NCBI RefSeq assembly: GCF_030056735.1
Contig: NZ_JASHKN010000004.1
Location: 447,232 to 511,231 of the forward strand
Length of the DNA stretch: 64,000 nt
From: Rhodococcus sp. IEGM 1409
GTDB taxonomy: Bacteria; Actinomycetota; Actinomycetes; Mycobacteriales; Mycobacteriaceae
Reading direction: 5' to 3'
A program made the translations under genes and the position numbers. Position 1 is the stretch's first letter. Each line of letters opens with the position of its first letter. Positions 11,937-20,007 of this stretch are shown in pieces. The notes under the pieces were generated by a model. It did not search any database, had not been told where the DNA came from, and was given only the letters and a program-made list of their open reading frames with translations.

Positions 11937-12410
11937 CTAGCCATCGGTGGCTTTGAAATCGTCCGGCGAGATGGTGTCGAGGAATTCCTTGAATTTCTCG
12001 ACCTCGTCCTCGCGCTCGTCGGGAATGACGAGACCGGCTTCGGCCAGGACGGCCTCCGATGCGAAGATCGGAACTCCGATGCGCAAGGCCAAGGCAATCG
12101 AATCCGACGGACGTGCCGACACGGTGGTCTGCTCGTCGAAGACCAGATCCGCGTAGAACGTGCCCTCTTGCAGGTCCACGATCCGCACTTCCTTGAGACT
12201 CCGACCGAAAGATTCGATCAGAATCTTGATCAGGTCGTGAGTCAGCGGACGCGCCGGCTCAACTCCCTGTTGTTCGAGAACAATCGCGGTAGCTTCGGTT
12301 TGCCCGATCCAGATCGGCAGGTACCGATCGCCGTCGGACTCCCGCAGCAACAGGACCGGCTGATTCTGAGGCTGCTCGACACGAACTCCGATCACACGCA
12401 TTTCGCCCAT
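11937..12410 (-). CDS. Bifunctional nuclease-domain protein (DUF151, Rv1829 type)
   Basis: 157 residues. The ATG at 12410 (MGEMRVIGVRV) was chosen because GGAGG lies eight bases upstream and the N-terminus then matches mycobacterial homologues; a TTG five codons earlier overlaps that box. The conserved core 'QPVLLLRESDGDRYLPIWIG' and 'ARPSDSIALALR' is diagnostic of the DUF151/BFN family. Plant members have nuclease activity, while the bacterial role is unsettled. The C-terminus is acidic (EREDEVEKFKEFLD). It sits between the two MerR genes in the conserved gcvH-gcvP block. Confidence 0.9.
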   Translation of the reverse strand: MGEMRVIGVRVEQPQNQPVLLLRESDGDRYLPIWIGQTEATAIVLEQQGVEPARPLTHDLIKILIESFGRSLKEVRIVDLQEGTFYADLVFDEQTTVSARPSDSIALALRIGVPIFASEAVLAEAGLVIPDEREDEVEKFKEFLDTISPDDFKATDG

Positions 12411-12503
12411 CGAGCTTGCCTCCAACCTGACGTGATCCAGTCGACCGACTCCGATGCGGTCGTACTGAAATTCTATTCGAGTGAGCCCCGCTGATCGAGG
12501 AAC

Positions 12504-13241
12504 TCAGCGATCGAGACTTCCCCGAACCGCCGATTTGACCAGACACGTGTGCAAAGTCAGTGACAGGGCAGCCAGTTCCCGGACCATTTCCTCGGCGCGA
12601 TCACGCGCTCCGGCGTCACGACCCTTGGCAACCGGTCCGGCGATTTGAGTCACCAGTCCTGCTTCGCGGTCAGCAGCCAACTTGAAGGCCCGCAGATGGC
12701 GGACCTCCAAGCCGTACTCGGACATCGCTTTCGCGGTGCGCGCCAATGTCACGGCGTCCTCGTCGAAGAAGCCCGCCGCGCCGGGAACGACCAAACCGGT
12801 GCGGATCAGATCGGTCAGAAACCGATCGTCGATGTCGGCGCGCGCGAGAAGATCCTGACGACCGACTCGAACTTCGCGGTCGACACGGAAAGCCTCGGGC
12901 GAGATATCGCCCGTAGCGATCGACAGGACGCGCGCACGACGAGGCGGAGGAACTTCCGCACTCACCGTCGCAGCGCCACTGTCGATCGCTTCGAGTTGTT
13001 CTTTGATCACTTTGAGCGGCAGGTACTGATCGCGTTGAGCGGTCAGCACGAAGCGAAGACGCTCGCAGTCCTCGACAGAGAATCTGCGGTATCCCGACGG
13101 CGTCCGTTGTGGGCTGATCAAGCCCTCGGACTCGAGGAAACGGATCTTCGAAATCGTCACGTCGGGAAAATCTGGACGCAACCGATCCAGCACGGAACCA
13201 ATCGACATTCCGGGCTGGCTCTGCTGCCGCACTGCCGTCAT
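12504..13241 (-). CDS. MerR-family regulator, FtsR/Rv1828 type
   Basis: 245 residues. The start codon overlaps the garA stop (TAATG), so the two are probably translated together. The N-terminus 'MSIGSVLDRLRPDFPDVTISKIRFLESEGLI' leads into 'RTPSGYRRFSVEDCERLRFVL', a MerR winged helix (the first stretch is split here only for reading). The second half is an alpha-helical domain without Cys metal ligands. The Corynebacterium orthologue FtsR activates ftsZ, and the M. tuberculosis orthologue is Rv1828. A role in cell-division control is therefore likely by orthology and synteny but is not shown by this sequence. DUF151 lies 93 bases downstream. Confidence 0.9.
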   Translation of the reverse strand: MTAVRQQSQPGMSIGSVLDRLRPDFPDVTISKIRFLESEGLISPQRTPSGYRRFSVEDCERLRFVLTAQRDQYLPLKVIKEQLEAIDSGAATVSAEVPPPRRARVLSIATGDISPEAFRVDREVRVGRQDLLARADIDDRFLTDLIRTGLVVPGAAGFFDEDAVTLARTAKAMSEYGLEVRHLRAFKLAADREAGLVTQIAGPVAKGRDAGARDRAEEMVRELAALSLTLHTCLVKSAVRGSLDR

Positions 13242-13735
13242 TAGCTACCCGCACCTGCTGACGACTCGCCGACCTGCGAACCGCCGGCACGAGGGCCGGT
13301 GAGGAACACCAGACGGAACTTGCCGATCTGAACCTCGTCACCGTTCGCGAGAACTGCCGAATCGACAGGCTCACGGTTGACGTAGGTGCCATTGAGGCTT
13401 CCGACGTCGACGACGTGGAAATCTGTATCTTCCTGACGGAACTCGGCGTGACGACGGCTGACGGTCACGTCGTCGAGGAAGATGTCGCTGTCCGGGTGCC
13501 GACCCGCCGACGTCGTCGGCTGATCGAGCAAGAAGCGGGATCCTGCATTCGGTCCCCGCTTGACCACCAGAAGGGCGGCTCCGGCGGGAAGACCTTCCAC
13601 GCCCGAAACCGGCTGCTCGGCGGCCGGTGCTGCAGAGGAGGTGTTGTCGAGCTCATTGAGGAAGTCCGCACGGAAAACCGAAGTGGTCTCCGCCGGCGAC
13701 TCCCCATAGCCCGCGTCGTTACCGTTCTCGCTCAC
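13241..13735 (-). CDS. garA: FHA-domain metabolic regulator GarA (OdhI homologue)
   Basis: 164 residues from the GTG at 13735, which has a strong GGAGGAG box upstream; an earlier in-frame start gives 11 extra residues without support. The N-terminal motif 'PAETTSVFRADFLNE' carries the twin Thr (residues 17-18) that PknB and PknG phosphorylate in homologues. The FHA domain spans residues about 60-140 ('AGRHPDSDIFLDDVTVSRRHAEF', 'SLNGTYVN'). Unphosphorylated GarA binds and inhibits 2-oxoglutarate dehydrogenase and NAD-glutamate dehydrogenase and stimulates glutamate synthase. It lies between gcvH and the FtsR-like regulator, as in mycobacteria. Confidence 0.95.
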   Translation of the reverse strand: MSENGNDAGYGESPAETTSVFRADFLNELDNTSSAAPAAEQPVSGVEGLPAGAALLVVKRGPNAGSRFLLDQPTTSAGRHPDSDIFLDDVTVSRRHAEFRQEDTDFHVVDVGSLNGTYVNREPVDSAVLANGDEVQIGKFRLVFLTGPRAGGSQVGESSAGAGS

Positions 13736-13945
13736 TGTTTCTCCTCCTGGGTCAATCATCCAGATCATGAATCACTGGACTACGCAGTGCACTTTCTTCA
13801 CGAGCATCTTTCACAGTCACGTTCGATACGGCCCTGCGCCCCGACTCGGCACATGCGTACCTAACGACCGTACCCTGCGCAGACCGCCGTGTGCAGCGAG
13901 ACAGGCCGCGACACAACACGAGTTGGCCGGTCCACGCGTAGTTTT

Positions 13946-14350
13946 CTACTCGGACGTGAGTCCGTTGTACGCCTCCGCGTCCAGAGTTGCCGCGAGCGCG
14001 GCATCGAGTGTGGCTTCGTCGGTAACCTCGAGCTCGACCAACCAACCCTTGTCGTACGGATCGGTGTTGACGAGGTCAGGCTGTCCGTCCAATTCACCGT
14101 TGGCTGCAAGAACTTTCGCAGTGAACGGAGCAAAGATGTCGGAGACGCTCTTGGTCGACTCGACCTCACCGAGGGATTCACCGGCGGTCACGTCTTCGTC
14201 GACAGCGGGAAGCTGGACGAACACGACGTCACCGAGCTGCGACTGAGCAAAGTCGGTGATACCGACTCGAACTGAGGTCGGGCCGGTCCGCTTCACCCAC
14301 TCGTGCTCCGCGGTGTAGCGCAGATCGGTAGGTGTATCGAGCTCACTCAC
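13946..14350 (-). CDS. gcvH: Glycine cleavage system H protein
   Basis: 134 residues, the usual H-protein size. It carries the lipoyl arm that shuttles the aminomethyl group between the P, T and L proteins. The lipoylated Lys is residue 67 in 'GEVESTKSVSD'. The fold runs from 'YTAEHEWVK' to 'DKGWLVELEV'. The GTG at 14350 is preceded by an AGGAAG box. It follows the second DUF881 gene by 44 bases, and 210 bases separate it from garA, leaving room for a separate garA promoter. No riboswitch motif was seen ahead of gcvH, unlike gcvP. Confidence 0.96.
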   Translation of the reverse strand: MSELDTPTDLRYTAEHEWVKRTGPTSVRVGITDFAQSQLGDVVFVQLPAVDEDVTAGESLGEVESTKSVSDIFAPFTAKVLAANGELDGQPDLVNTDPYDKGWLVELEVTDEATLDAALAATLDAEAYNGLTSE

Positions 14351-14394
14351 AGTGGCTTCCTTTCACAGGCCGTCCGAAAGTCGGACGCAAAAGA

Positions 14395-15174
14395 TCAATT
14401 TCCAGGTTGAGCGTATTGGCGCGGATTCAATTGTCGCAAGACGGAGATCGTGACCTGCTGCGATTGCTCGACCGAGGAAGTTCCGCCGTTGCGTGCGACG
14501 TTGTCGAAGACGCCTCCGGGAATGTTCAACGCTGCTGCCAAAGTCGGCGGATCCCCGATCGCGGTCACAGTGTACGGCTGCTCGATCCTGGTTCCGTCCA
14601 ATTCGATTTCGCCGCCGCGCCCACTCACCCACGAGTTCACGCCGATACGTATGGGTTCGCCGTTCGCACCTGCGATCGAGATGGCTTCGGCACCGGCAGC
14701 ACGCAATTCCTGGATGAGATCGAGAATCACTTCGGAGCCGACGCCGCCCGCCGGATCTGTCAGGGTCATCGTCACACCCGGTCCGGTAGCCGGAGCGGTC
14801 CCCACTTGAATGGAGAGCGAGGTCAGCCGCGCCCGCGCCTCGTCCAACGCTGCTCCGGTGTTGCCGCCGGCTTCCAAAGTGGCAAGCGATTCCTGAAGAT
14901 TGGCAACGTCCTGCCTCAGCGCGGCTTCGCGCCGATTCAAGTTGTCGAGAACGACCAGGAGGTCGGCAGGGCGCGCGGCGTCGAGTGAATCTCCGGCCAC
15001 GGTGCTGCGTACCTGTGTGGCAATCGCGACACCGAGCACGCCCAGGAGCACGGCAGCGAGGATGGCGAAGACGACGTTGGTGCGGTGTTTCGACGGTGAA
15101 CGCAGCTCGTGACGACCTTCACCCGCAGTGGTGACGGGTGGTTCTTCGGGTTCAGTCGTGGAGTGTTCCGCCAT
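14395..15174 (-). CDS. DUF881 membrane protein (Rv1825 type)
   Basis: 259 residues: a polar N-terminus of about 30, one transmembrane helix ('NVVFAILAAVLLGVLGVAIAT', about 33-53), a likely coiled coil ('VLDNLNRREAALRQDVANLQ', about 92-115), then the DUF881 domain ('GVTMTLTDPAG', 'ELRAAGAEAISIAG'). This is the YlxW-like family, often found beside small basic protein and division genes. The gene starts three bases after the small basic protein stop, so translation is probably coupled. The role is inferred as envelope or division associated; it is not known to be an enzyme. Confidence 0.85.
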   Translation of the reverse strand: MAEHSTTEPEEPPVTTAGEGRHELRSPSKHRTNVVFAILAAVLLGVLGVAIATQVRSTVAGDSLDAARPADLLVVLDNLNRREAALRQDVANLQESLATLEAGGNTGAALDEARARLTSLSIQVGTAPATGPGVTMTLTDPAGGVGSEVILDLIQELRAAGAEAISIAGANGEPIRIGVNSWVSGRGGEIELDGTRIEQPYTVTAIGDPPTLAAALNIPGGVFDNVARNGGTSSVEQSQQVTISVLRQLNPRQYAQPGN

Positions 15175-15177
15175 GAC

Positions 15178-15528
15178 TCACGCTCCGAACAGTCGGCGTC
15201 GCAATGCCGCTGCGTTGCCGAAGATCCGGATACCCAACACGACGACGATTGCCGTCGAGAGTTGAGTACCCACACCCAACTGATCACCGAGCCAGACGAT
15301 CAACGACGCGACGAGCACGTTGAAGACGAAGGAGACCACAAACACCTTCGCGTCGAAGATCTCGTCGAGATACGCGCGTAGTCCGCCGAAGACGGCGTCG
15401 AGCGCCGCAACGACCGCGATCGGAAGATACGGCTGGATGACGTCGGGCACCTGCGGGCTGAAAACGACGCCCAAGACGATGCCGACGACCAGTGCTGCGA
15501 GTCCGTACAGGGCGGAACCGGCCTTCAT
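15178..15528 (-). CDS. Small basic protein (DUF1290, YlxX/Sbp family)
   Basis: 116 residues and strongly hydrophobic. It has about three membrane helices (residues 7-25, 31-48 and 63-90) and the family motif 'DEIFDAKVFVVSFVFNVLVA'. The ATG is preceded by AGAAGGAG. It sits between two DUF881 genes exactly as Rv1824 lies between Rv1823 and Rv1825, and the same pairing occurs next to ftsA/ftsZ in some Firmicutes. A membrane role linked to division is plausible but unproven. Confidence 0.87.
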   Translation of the reverse strand: MKAGSALYGLAALVVGIVLGVVFSPQVPDVIQPYLPIAVVAALDAVFGGLRAYLDEIFDAKVFVVSFVFNVLVASLIVWLGDQLGVGTQLSTAIVVVLGIRIFGNAAALRRRLFGA

Positions 15529-15541
15529 CGAACTCCTTCTG

Positions 15542-16408
15542 TCACTTGGGTTCTGTGGGTTCTGTTGCCACCCGGACCGCGCGCGGCGTCGCGGGCGGCA
15601 GTGTCAACGAATCGTCTTCGGCCACCGCGAAACCGACCCCGTAGAGTTGCGAGACGCTCGACATTCTCACGTAGGCGTCGCTGACGACGAACTCTCGCTG
15701 CAGTGCGCGCGTGTCGCCGATCGCCTCGACGCGGTACGGCGAGAAGACAGGTTGGTTGTCGACGAGCATCGCGCCGCCCGCCTGACGGATGGTCACGGTC
15801 GGCCCGATTCGCACGCCGCCGACGGCAATTGCCTCCGCGCCGCCCGCCCACAACGCGTTGACGACGGTTTGCAGATCACGATCGAGGACGACGGTCTTGC
15901 CGCCGACGCTCCGCTGCGACGCGTCCGAGAGGTTCGGGCGTCCGGCCGGGTCCGTCAGCGTCACCACCAGTCCCTCACCGTGAACAGCTTCGGCCCCTGC
16001 ACCGGATTCGACCGCTCGCAGTTGGTCGAGGACGGCGCTGCCGCGTGCATCGCCTTCGAGCGCCACGCCTCGGGCAGCATCGACGTCGCCGCCGAGCGAA
16101 TCGCGGGACGCAGCCAGCGAATCGATTCGATCCTCCGCGTCACGGACCTTTGCCACCAACTCGCTTCGAACTTCTTCGGTGCCGGTCACCTGCTTTGTCG
16201 CCTGAACTGCAGAGACCGTGACGATGAACCCGATCAACAGTGCGCCGAGAGCCAGCCAGGGCCCCGTCTTCGAGGACGTGTTCTTGGTGTGCTCGTGTTG
16301 GCGTTCGAATGCAGTTGCTTCGTAGCCCGGGTCGAGATGTTCGGTCATCAACGACCGAAGCAGCGACGGTACCGGGTTACGACGGACGTCCTCCCCGGTC
16401 GACTTCAT
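15542..16408 (-). CDS. DUF881 membrane protein (Rv1823 type)
   Basis: 288 residues from the ATG at 16408, which overlaps the stop of the upstream phosphatidyltransferase (ATGA). A transmembrane helix lies at about 52-72 ('WLALGALLIGFIVTVSAVQA'), followed by a coiled-coil-like stretch and the DUF881 domain ('GLVVTLTDPAGRP', 'ALWAGGAEAIAVGG'). It is a paralogue of the DUF881 protein two genes downstream, with the small basic protein between. Co-translation with the phosphatidyltransferase suggests a joint membrane function, by inference. Confidence 0.86.
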   Translation of the reverse strand: MKSTGEDVRRNPVPSLLRSLMTEHLDPGYEATAFERQHEHTKNTSSKTGPWLALGALLIGFIVTVSAVQATKQVTGTEEVRSELVAKVRDAEDRIDSLAASRDSLGGDVDAARGVALEGDARGSAVLDQLRAVESGAGAEAVHGEGLVVTLTDPAGRPNLSDASQRSVGGKTVVLDRDLQTVVNALWAGGAEAIAVGGVRIGPTVTIRQAGGAMLVDNQPVFSPYRVEAIGDTRALQREFVVSDAYVRMSSVSQLYGVGFAVAEDDSLTLPPATPRAVRVATEPTEPK

Positions 16409-17004
16409 CGGGGCACGACCTCGTGCGTTCGCGCCACGTCGGCGGCCTTGAGCACGTAAATCGCTGCAGTCCACACGTACAGGACGGTTCCCCAGATCAG
16501 GAAAGCGAAACCGAAGGCATGGGTGAACGGTCCGATGACCCAGTCTCCGTGCCCGGCAAGGATCAACGGCAGCGCGAACATCAGCAAGAACGTCGCGGCC
16601 TTGCCGAGATAGATGACCTCGGGAGGTGGCAGTCCACGCCTGCGATAGATCGGCAGTGTCAACGCGAGCAGAAGGTCACGGCCGATGAGTATCGCCGCGA
16701 CCCACCAGGGAATGAAATCGCGGGCGACGAAGGTGACCAGCGTCGTCACGACGTAGAGGCGATCGACCAACGGGTCGAGAAGAGCTCCCAGACGCGAGGT
16801 CTGTCCGAGCACCCTGGCCAGCTTGCCGTCGAGCCAGTCGGTGAACCCGCTGAGCATCAGCAGCGCCAACGCCCACCCGTCCGCGTGGGTGACCAGCAGC
16901 AGGTAGGCGAACAGCGGCAGAGCGAGTAGACGCACGATACTGAGCACGTTGGGAACAGTGAGAATCCGATCCGTGGGGATCGGTTCTTGTTCGCCAGAGT
17001 TCAC
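16405..17004 (-). CDS. CDP-alcohol phosphatidyltransferase (PgsA2-like)
   Basis: 199 residues from the GTG at 17004, where an AGGTG box gives good spacing; another GTG lies three codons earlier. The active-site signature DGx2ARx8Gx3Dx3D is complete in 'DGKLARVLGQTSRLGALLDPLVDR' (read as two joined parts). About five membrane helices follow the usual pattern. The family transfers a phosphatidyl group from CDP-diacylglycerol to an alcohol. The orthologue by synteny is Rv1822 (PgsA2), whose product has been proposed as phosphatidylglycerophosphate or cardiolipin synthase. It is the first gene of the minus-strand block that runs to gcvP. Confidence 0.9.
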   Translation of the reverse strand: MNSGEQEPIPTDRILTVPNVLSIVRLLALPLFAYLLLVTHADGWALALLMLSGFTDWLDGKLARVLGQTSRLGALLDPLVDRLYVVTTLVTFVARDFIPWWVAAILIGRDLLLALTLPIYRRRGLPPPEVIYLGKAATFLLMFALPLILAGHGDWVIGPFTHAFGFAFLIWGTVLYVWTAAIYVLKAADVARTHEVVPR

Positions 17005-17113
17005 TGCACACACCTCGCGTCGTTCGATTGCCGTGCGGCCAGCTTTCCACAGCGCGACGCACTATTCGCCGAGGCACCGCGGCCCGAACTGTCCCGAGCG
17101 TGTCGAGCTGCTC

Positions 17114-17728
17114 TCATCGCCAGGCGAACACCGGCTGCTCGAGGTTGTCGATGCGCGTGTGTCGGCCGTTCAGCACTTCGCGGAACTGATAGATGACAGC
17201 TCCGGTCGGCGCGTGGATCAGGCTCGTCCGGAACGGCCATTGGATCACGGGATTCGGTGATTCCTCGATAGTGACGAATCGCGAGTCGACGTCGAGTTCC
17301 TCAGACGTCACGGCGTACACCTGAGCCACCTCGTCCGGATTGGGTACCAGACCCGCGATGTCCTCGCCGGACCAGACGACAAACGGACGGATCACGAACC
17401 CCGAACGGGTGACGTAGTCGTCGAGTCGGCCGATGATGTCCGACTCAGGGACTTCGACGCCCAACTCCTCGGACAGTTCTCGAACCGCTGCTCGTTCGGA
17501 CGTCTCACCCGGATCGACGCTTCCGCCTGGCAACGCGAACTGACCGGGGTGAGCTCGCATCTTGCTGGGCCGCTTGGTTACCGGAAACACCGGTGTCCCG
17601 TCCGCGGTCCGCATGACGACGATGACCACCGACGCAGAACGCCTTCCACCCAATTCGACCGATCGAGGTTCGAAAGCGGCAAGTGAAGTGACAACGTGGT
17701 CCCGATTCAGTAAATCTCCGTTCACCAT
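17114..17728 (-). CDS. Nudix hydrolase, CoA-pyrophosphatase type
   Basis: 204 residues. The Nudix box Gx5Ex7REUxEExGU is complete in 'GGSVDPGETSERAAVREL' followed by 'SEELGVEV'. Just before it, 'TKRPSKMRAHPGQFALPGG' resembles the extra motif of coenzyme A diphosphatases, which split CoA into phosphopantetheine and 3',5'-ADP. Metal-dependent pyrophosphate cleavage is secure; the CoA substrate is inferred from that motif. The gene precedes the phosphatidyltransferase by about 110 bases and is divergent from the DUF2156 membrane gene. Confidence 0.85.
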   Translation of the reverse strand: MVNGDLLNRDHVVTSLAAFEPRSVELGGRRSASVVIVVMRTADGTPVFPVTKRPSKMRAHPGQFALPGGSVDPGETSERAAVRELSEELGVEVPESDIIGRLDDYVTRSGFVIRPFVVWSGEDIAGLVPNPDEVAQVYAVTSEELDVDSRFVTIEESPNPVIQWPFRTSLIHAPTGAVIYQFREVLNGRHTRIDNLEQPVFAWR

Positions 17729-17867
17729 GGCTCGACAGTAGCGCCACGAGTCCGAGCCCCCCAGTCAGTCTGGTCCATTATGACCGCTTCGCCTGATTAT
17801 CGGTCGGTATTCCTGTCATGCTGAACAGGCAGAATCCACCGTGCGGCATGGCGAGAAGAGAACCTCG

Positions 17868-20003
17868 ATGGCTGAGCAGTCCCAGACCCCCACCCCGCAG
17901 ACCGAAGAGAGCGCACCGGGTGCGTCGAATCGGGCCTCTCGCTTTGCTTCCGACGCACTGAGCGTCCTGCGGCGCGTGCCGTTCACTTCGATCGTTGTCC
18001 TCACCATCACCGTCGTCGGGATTGCGACCGGCGCTTTGTGGAATCACGTCCGCACCTACTCGTGGTTCGACGACATCGCCTACGGAGTCCCTGCCTTGCA
18101 GGAAGGCAAGTGGTGGACACTCGTCACGGGGTGGTTCTTCGGATTGACGCCGGGCCAGTATGTTTCGCTCATCGTCGTTTTCGCCTTCGCGGTCGGCTGG
18201 TGCGAATGGCGCCTGGGAACGAAGAACGCGGCCCTCGTCACGATCAGCGGGCAGTTGGCGGGCGAACTCGGCGCTTCGCTACTCCTCTGGGCCGGCAGCC
18301 ACACCGACTGGGATTGGGCCCGCAACCTCGCCACCCACCGCGACGTCGGTGTGACCACCGCAATCATCGCCGCTCTCGCCGCGACCACAGCAACACTCCG
18401 CTCGCCCTGGCGAATGCGAGTCCGCGCCATTCTGTGTGCGTACATTGCGATCGCGTTCCTCTTCGAAGGCCGCCTCGCCGACGTGCAGCACCTCATCGCG
18501 GTCGCGATATTCCTGCCGGTGGGCGAGAAGTTCTTCGGCATCGGAGAGCGCGGGTTCATCCCCCGAACCCGACGCGAGATCCGCCTGCTCGGATTCATCG
18601 GCCTGCTCCTGATCGGCGTGGTCGAGATCGCCGTCTGGCTGTTCCCCGGAAGCGGACCGTTCGGACCGACGGAAGCCGAAACCGGTTCGGGCTGGACCGC
18701 ATTGATCGACGTGGTCATCGTTGCACTGATCGCGGATCAGTTGCGACGAGGACGCCGCTGGGCCTGGTGGGTTGCCGTCGTGTTCGGTTCACTGACGGTT
18801 TTGGCCACCGCCCTCGTCCTCGGTTCGGTCATCTTCTTCGACTACGAGAGCGCCGGCGCCGTCACGGTCGGAACCGCGCTGCTCTGGCTTCTCGAACTCA
18901 TCTTGTTGATCAAGGGCCGTCACGCTTTTCACGTACCGATGCGGCGCAAGATTCGAGGCGGGCCGTTGTCCGGGAACGATCCGCGCGCTGCCGCTCGGGA
19001 ACTGCTCAAACAGCACGGCGGCGGAACCATGTCGTGGATGACGACGTGGGACGGCAACAGTTACTACTTCGGCGAGTCGGGTGACAGCGTCGTCGCATTC
19101 CAACGGCACGTCGGCGTCGTCGTAGTCCTCGCCGATCCGATCGCGAGCCCCGACCGACTTGCCGTAGCGGTCGACGAGTTCACGACGATGTCCGAATCCA
19201 ACGGCCTCACTCCCTGCTTGTTCTCCGTGGGGAAGGAGACAGCCGATGCCGCCGCGCGGCGGGGCTGGCGCACCGTTCAGGTCGCCGAAGACACGATCGT
19301 CGACCTGCCGGAATTGCAGTTCACCGGTAAATCCTGGCAGGACATCCGCTCGGCGCTCAACAAGGCCAAGAAGGACGACATCACCTTTCGGATGACAACA
19401 CTGGCCGACGAGCCGTTCTCCGTGCTGGCTCAGGTGCGCGCCATCTCCGAGGAATGGGTGGGCGACAAGGGACTACCCGAGATGGGGTTCACCCTCGGCA
19501 GCGTCGAGGAGGCGCTCGATCGCGACGTCCGGGTCGGTTTGGCCGTCGACCCGACCGGAAGCATTCACGGCGTCACCTCGTGGTTGCCGGTGTACGGCGA
19601 AGGCGGAGTGGTCCAGGGTTGGACGCTCGACGTCATGCGTCGACGCCCGGACGGGTTCCGTCCAGTGGTCGAGTTCCTCATCGCATCGTCGGCCCTCGAA
19701 TTCAAAGAACAAGGTGCCCAATTCGTCTCACTGTCCGGAGCACCACTCGCCCGCAGCGACGACGGCGCCGACGCCGCATCCATGGACCGCCTGCTGGACA
19801 TGCTCGGAGCCGCGATGGAACCGCTCTACGGCTTCCGGTCTCTTCACGCGTTCAAGAAGAAGTTCAAGCCGAGGTACGAACCCGTTTTCCTGTGCTTCCG
19901 CGACGAGGCCGATCTGCCTCGGATCGGAATCGCGCTGACGCGTGCATATCTTCCCGATGCGACGGCTCCCCAGCTGATCAAGCTCGCTACCAGCAAGAGT
20001 TGA
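17868..20003 (+). CDS. DUF2156 (MprF-like) membrane protein with rhomboid-like N-terminus
   Basis: 711 residues from the ATG at 17868; a GTG nine codons upstream is the alternative. Residues about 30-360 hold around ten hydrophobic helices, with a rhomboid-like arrangement ('TPGQYVSLIVVFAFAVGW', 'GQLAGELGASLLLW'). Residues 370-711 form a DUF2156 domain of the lysyl-phosphatidylglycerol synthetase type: 'SLSGAPLAR' and 'FKKKFKPRYEPVFLCF' are family hallmarks. Such enzymes transfer aminoacyl groups from tRNA to lipid head groups or related acceptors. The acceptor here is unknown. Four bases separate it from the DUF2254 fusion gene, so the two form an operon. Confidence 0.83.
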   Translation: MAEQSQTPTPQTEESAPGASNRASRFASDALSVLRRVPFTSIVVLTITVVGIATGALWNHVRTYSWFDDIAYGVPALQEGKWWTLVTGWFFGLTPGQYVSLIVVFAFAVGWCEWRLGTKNAALVTISGQLAGELGASLLLWAGSHTDWDWARNLATHRDVGVTTAIIAALAATTATLRSPWRMRVRAILCAYIAIAFLFEGRLADVQHLIAVAIFLPVGEKFFGIGERGFIPRTRREIRLLGFIGLLLIGVVEIAVWLFPGSGPFGPTEAETGSGWTALIDVVIVALIADQLRRGRRWAWWVAVVFGSLTVLATALVLGSVIFFDYESAGAVTVGTALLWLLELILLIKGRHAFHVPMRRKIRGGPLSGNDPRAAARELLKQHGGGTMSWMTTWDGNSYYFGESGDSVVAFQRHVGVVVVLADPIASPDRLAVAVDEFTTMSESNGLTPCLFSVGKETADAAARRGWRTVQVAEDTIVDLPELQFTGKSWQDIRSALNKAKKDDITFRMTTLADEPFSVLAQVRAISEEWVGDKGLPEMGFTLGSVEEALDRDVRVGLAVDPTGSIHGVTSWLPVYGEGGVVQGWTLDVMRRRPDGFRPVVEFLIASSALEFKEQGAQFVSLSGAPLARSDDGADAASMDRLLDMLGAAMEPLYGFRSLHAFKKKFKPRYEPVFLCFRDEADLPRIGIALTRAYLPDATAPQLIKLATSKS

Positions 20004-20007
20004 CGCC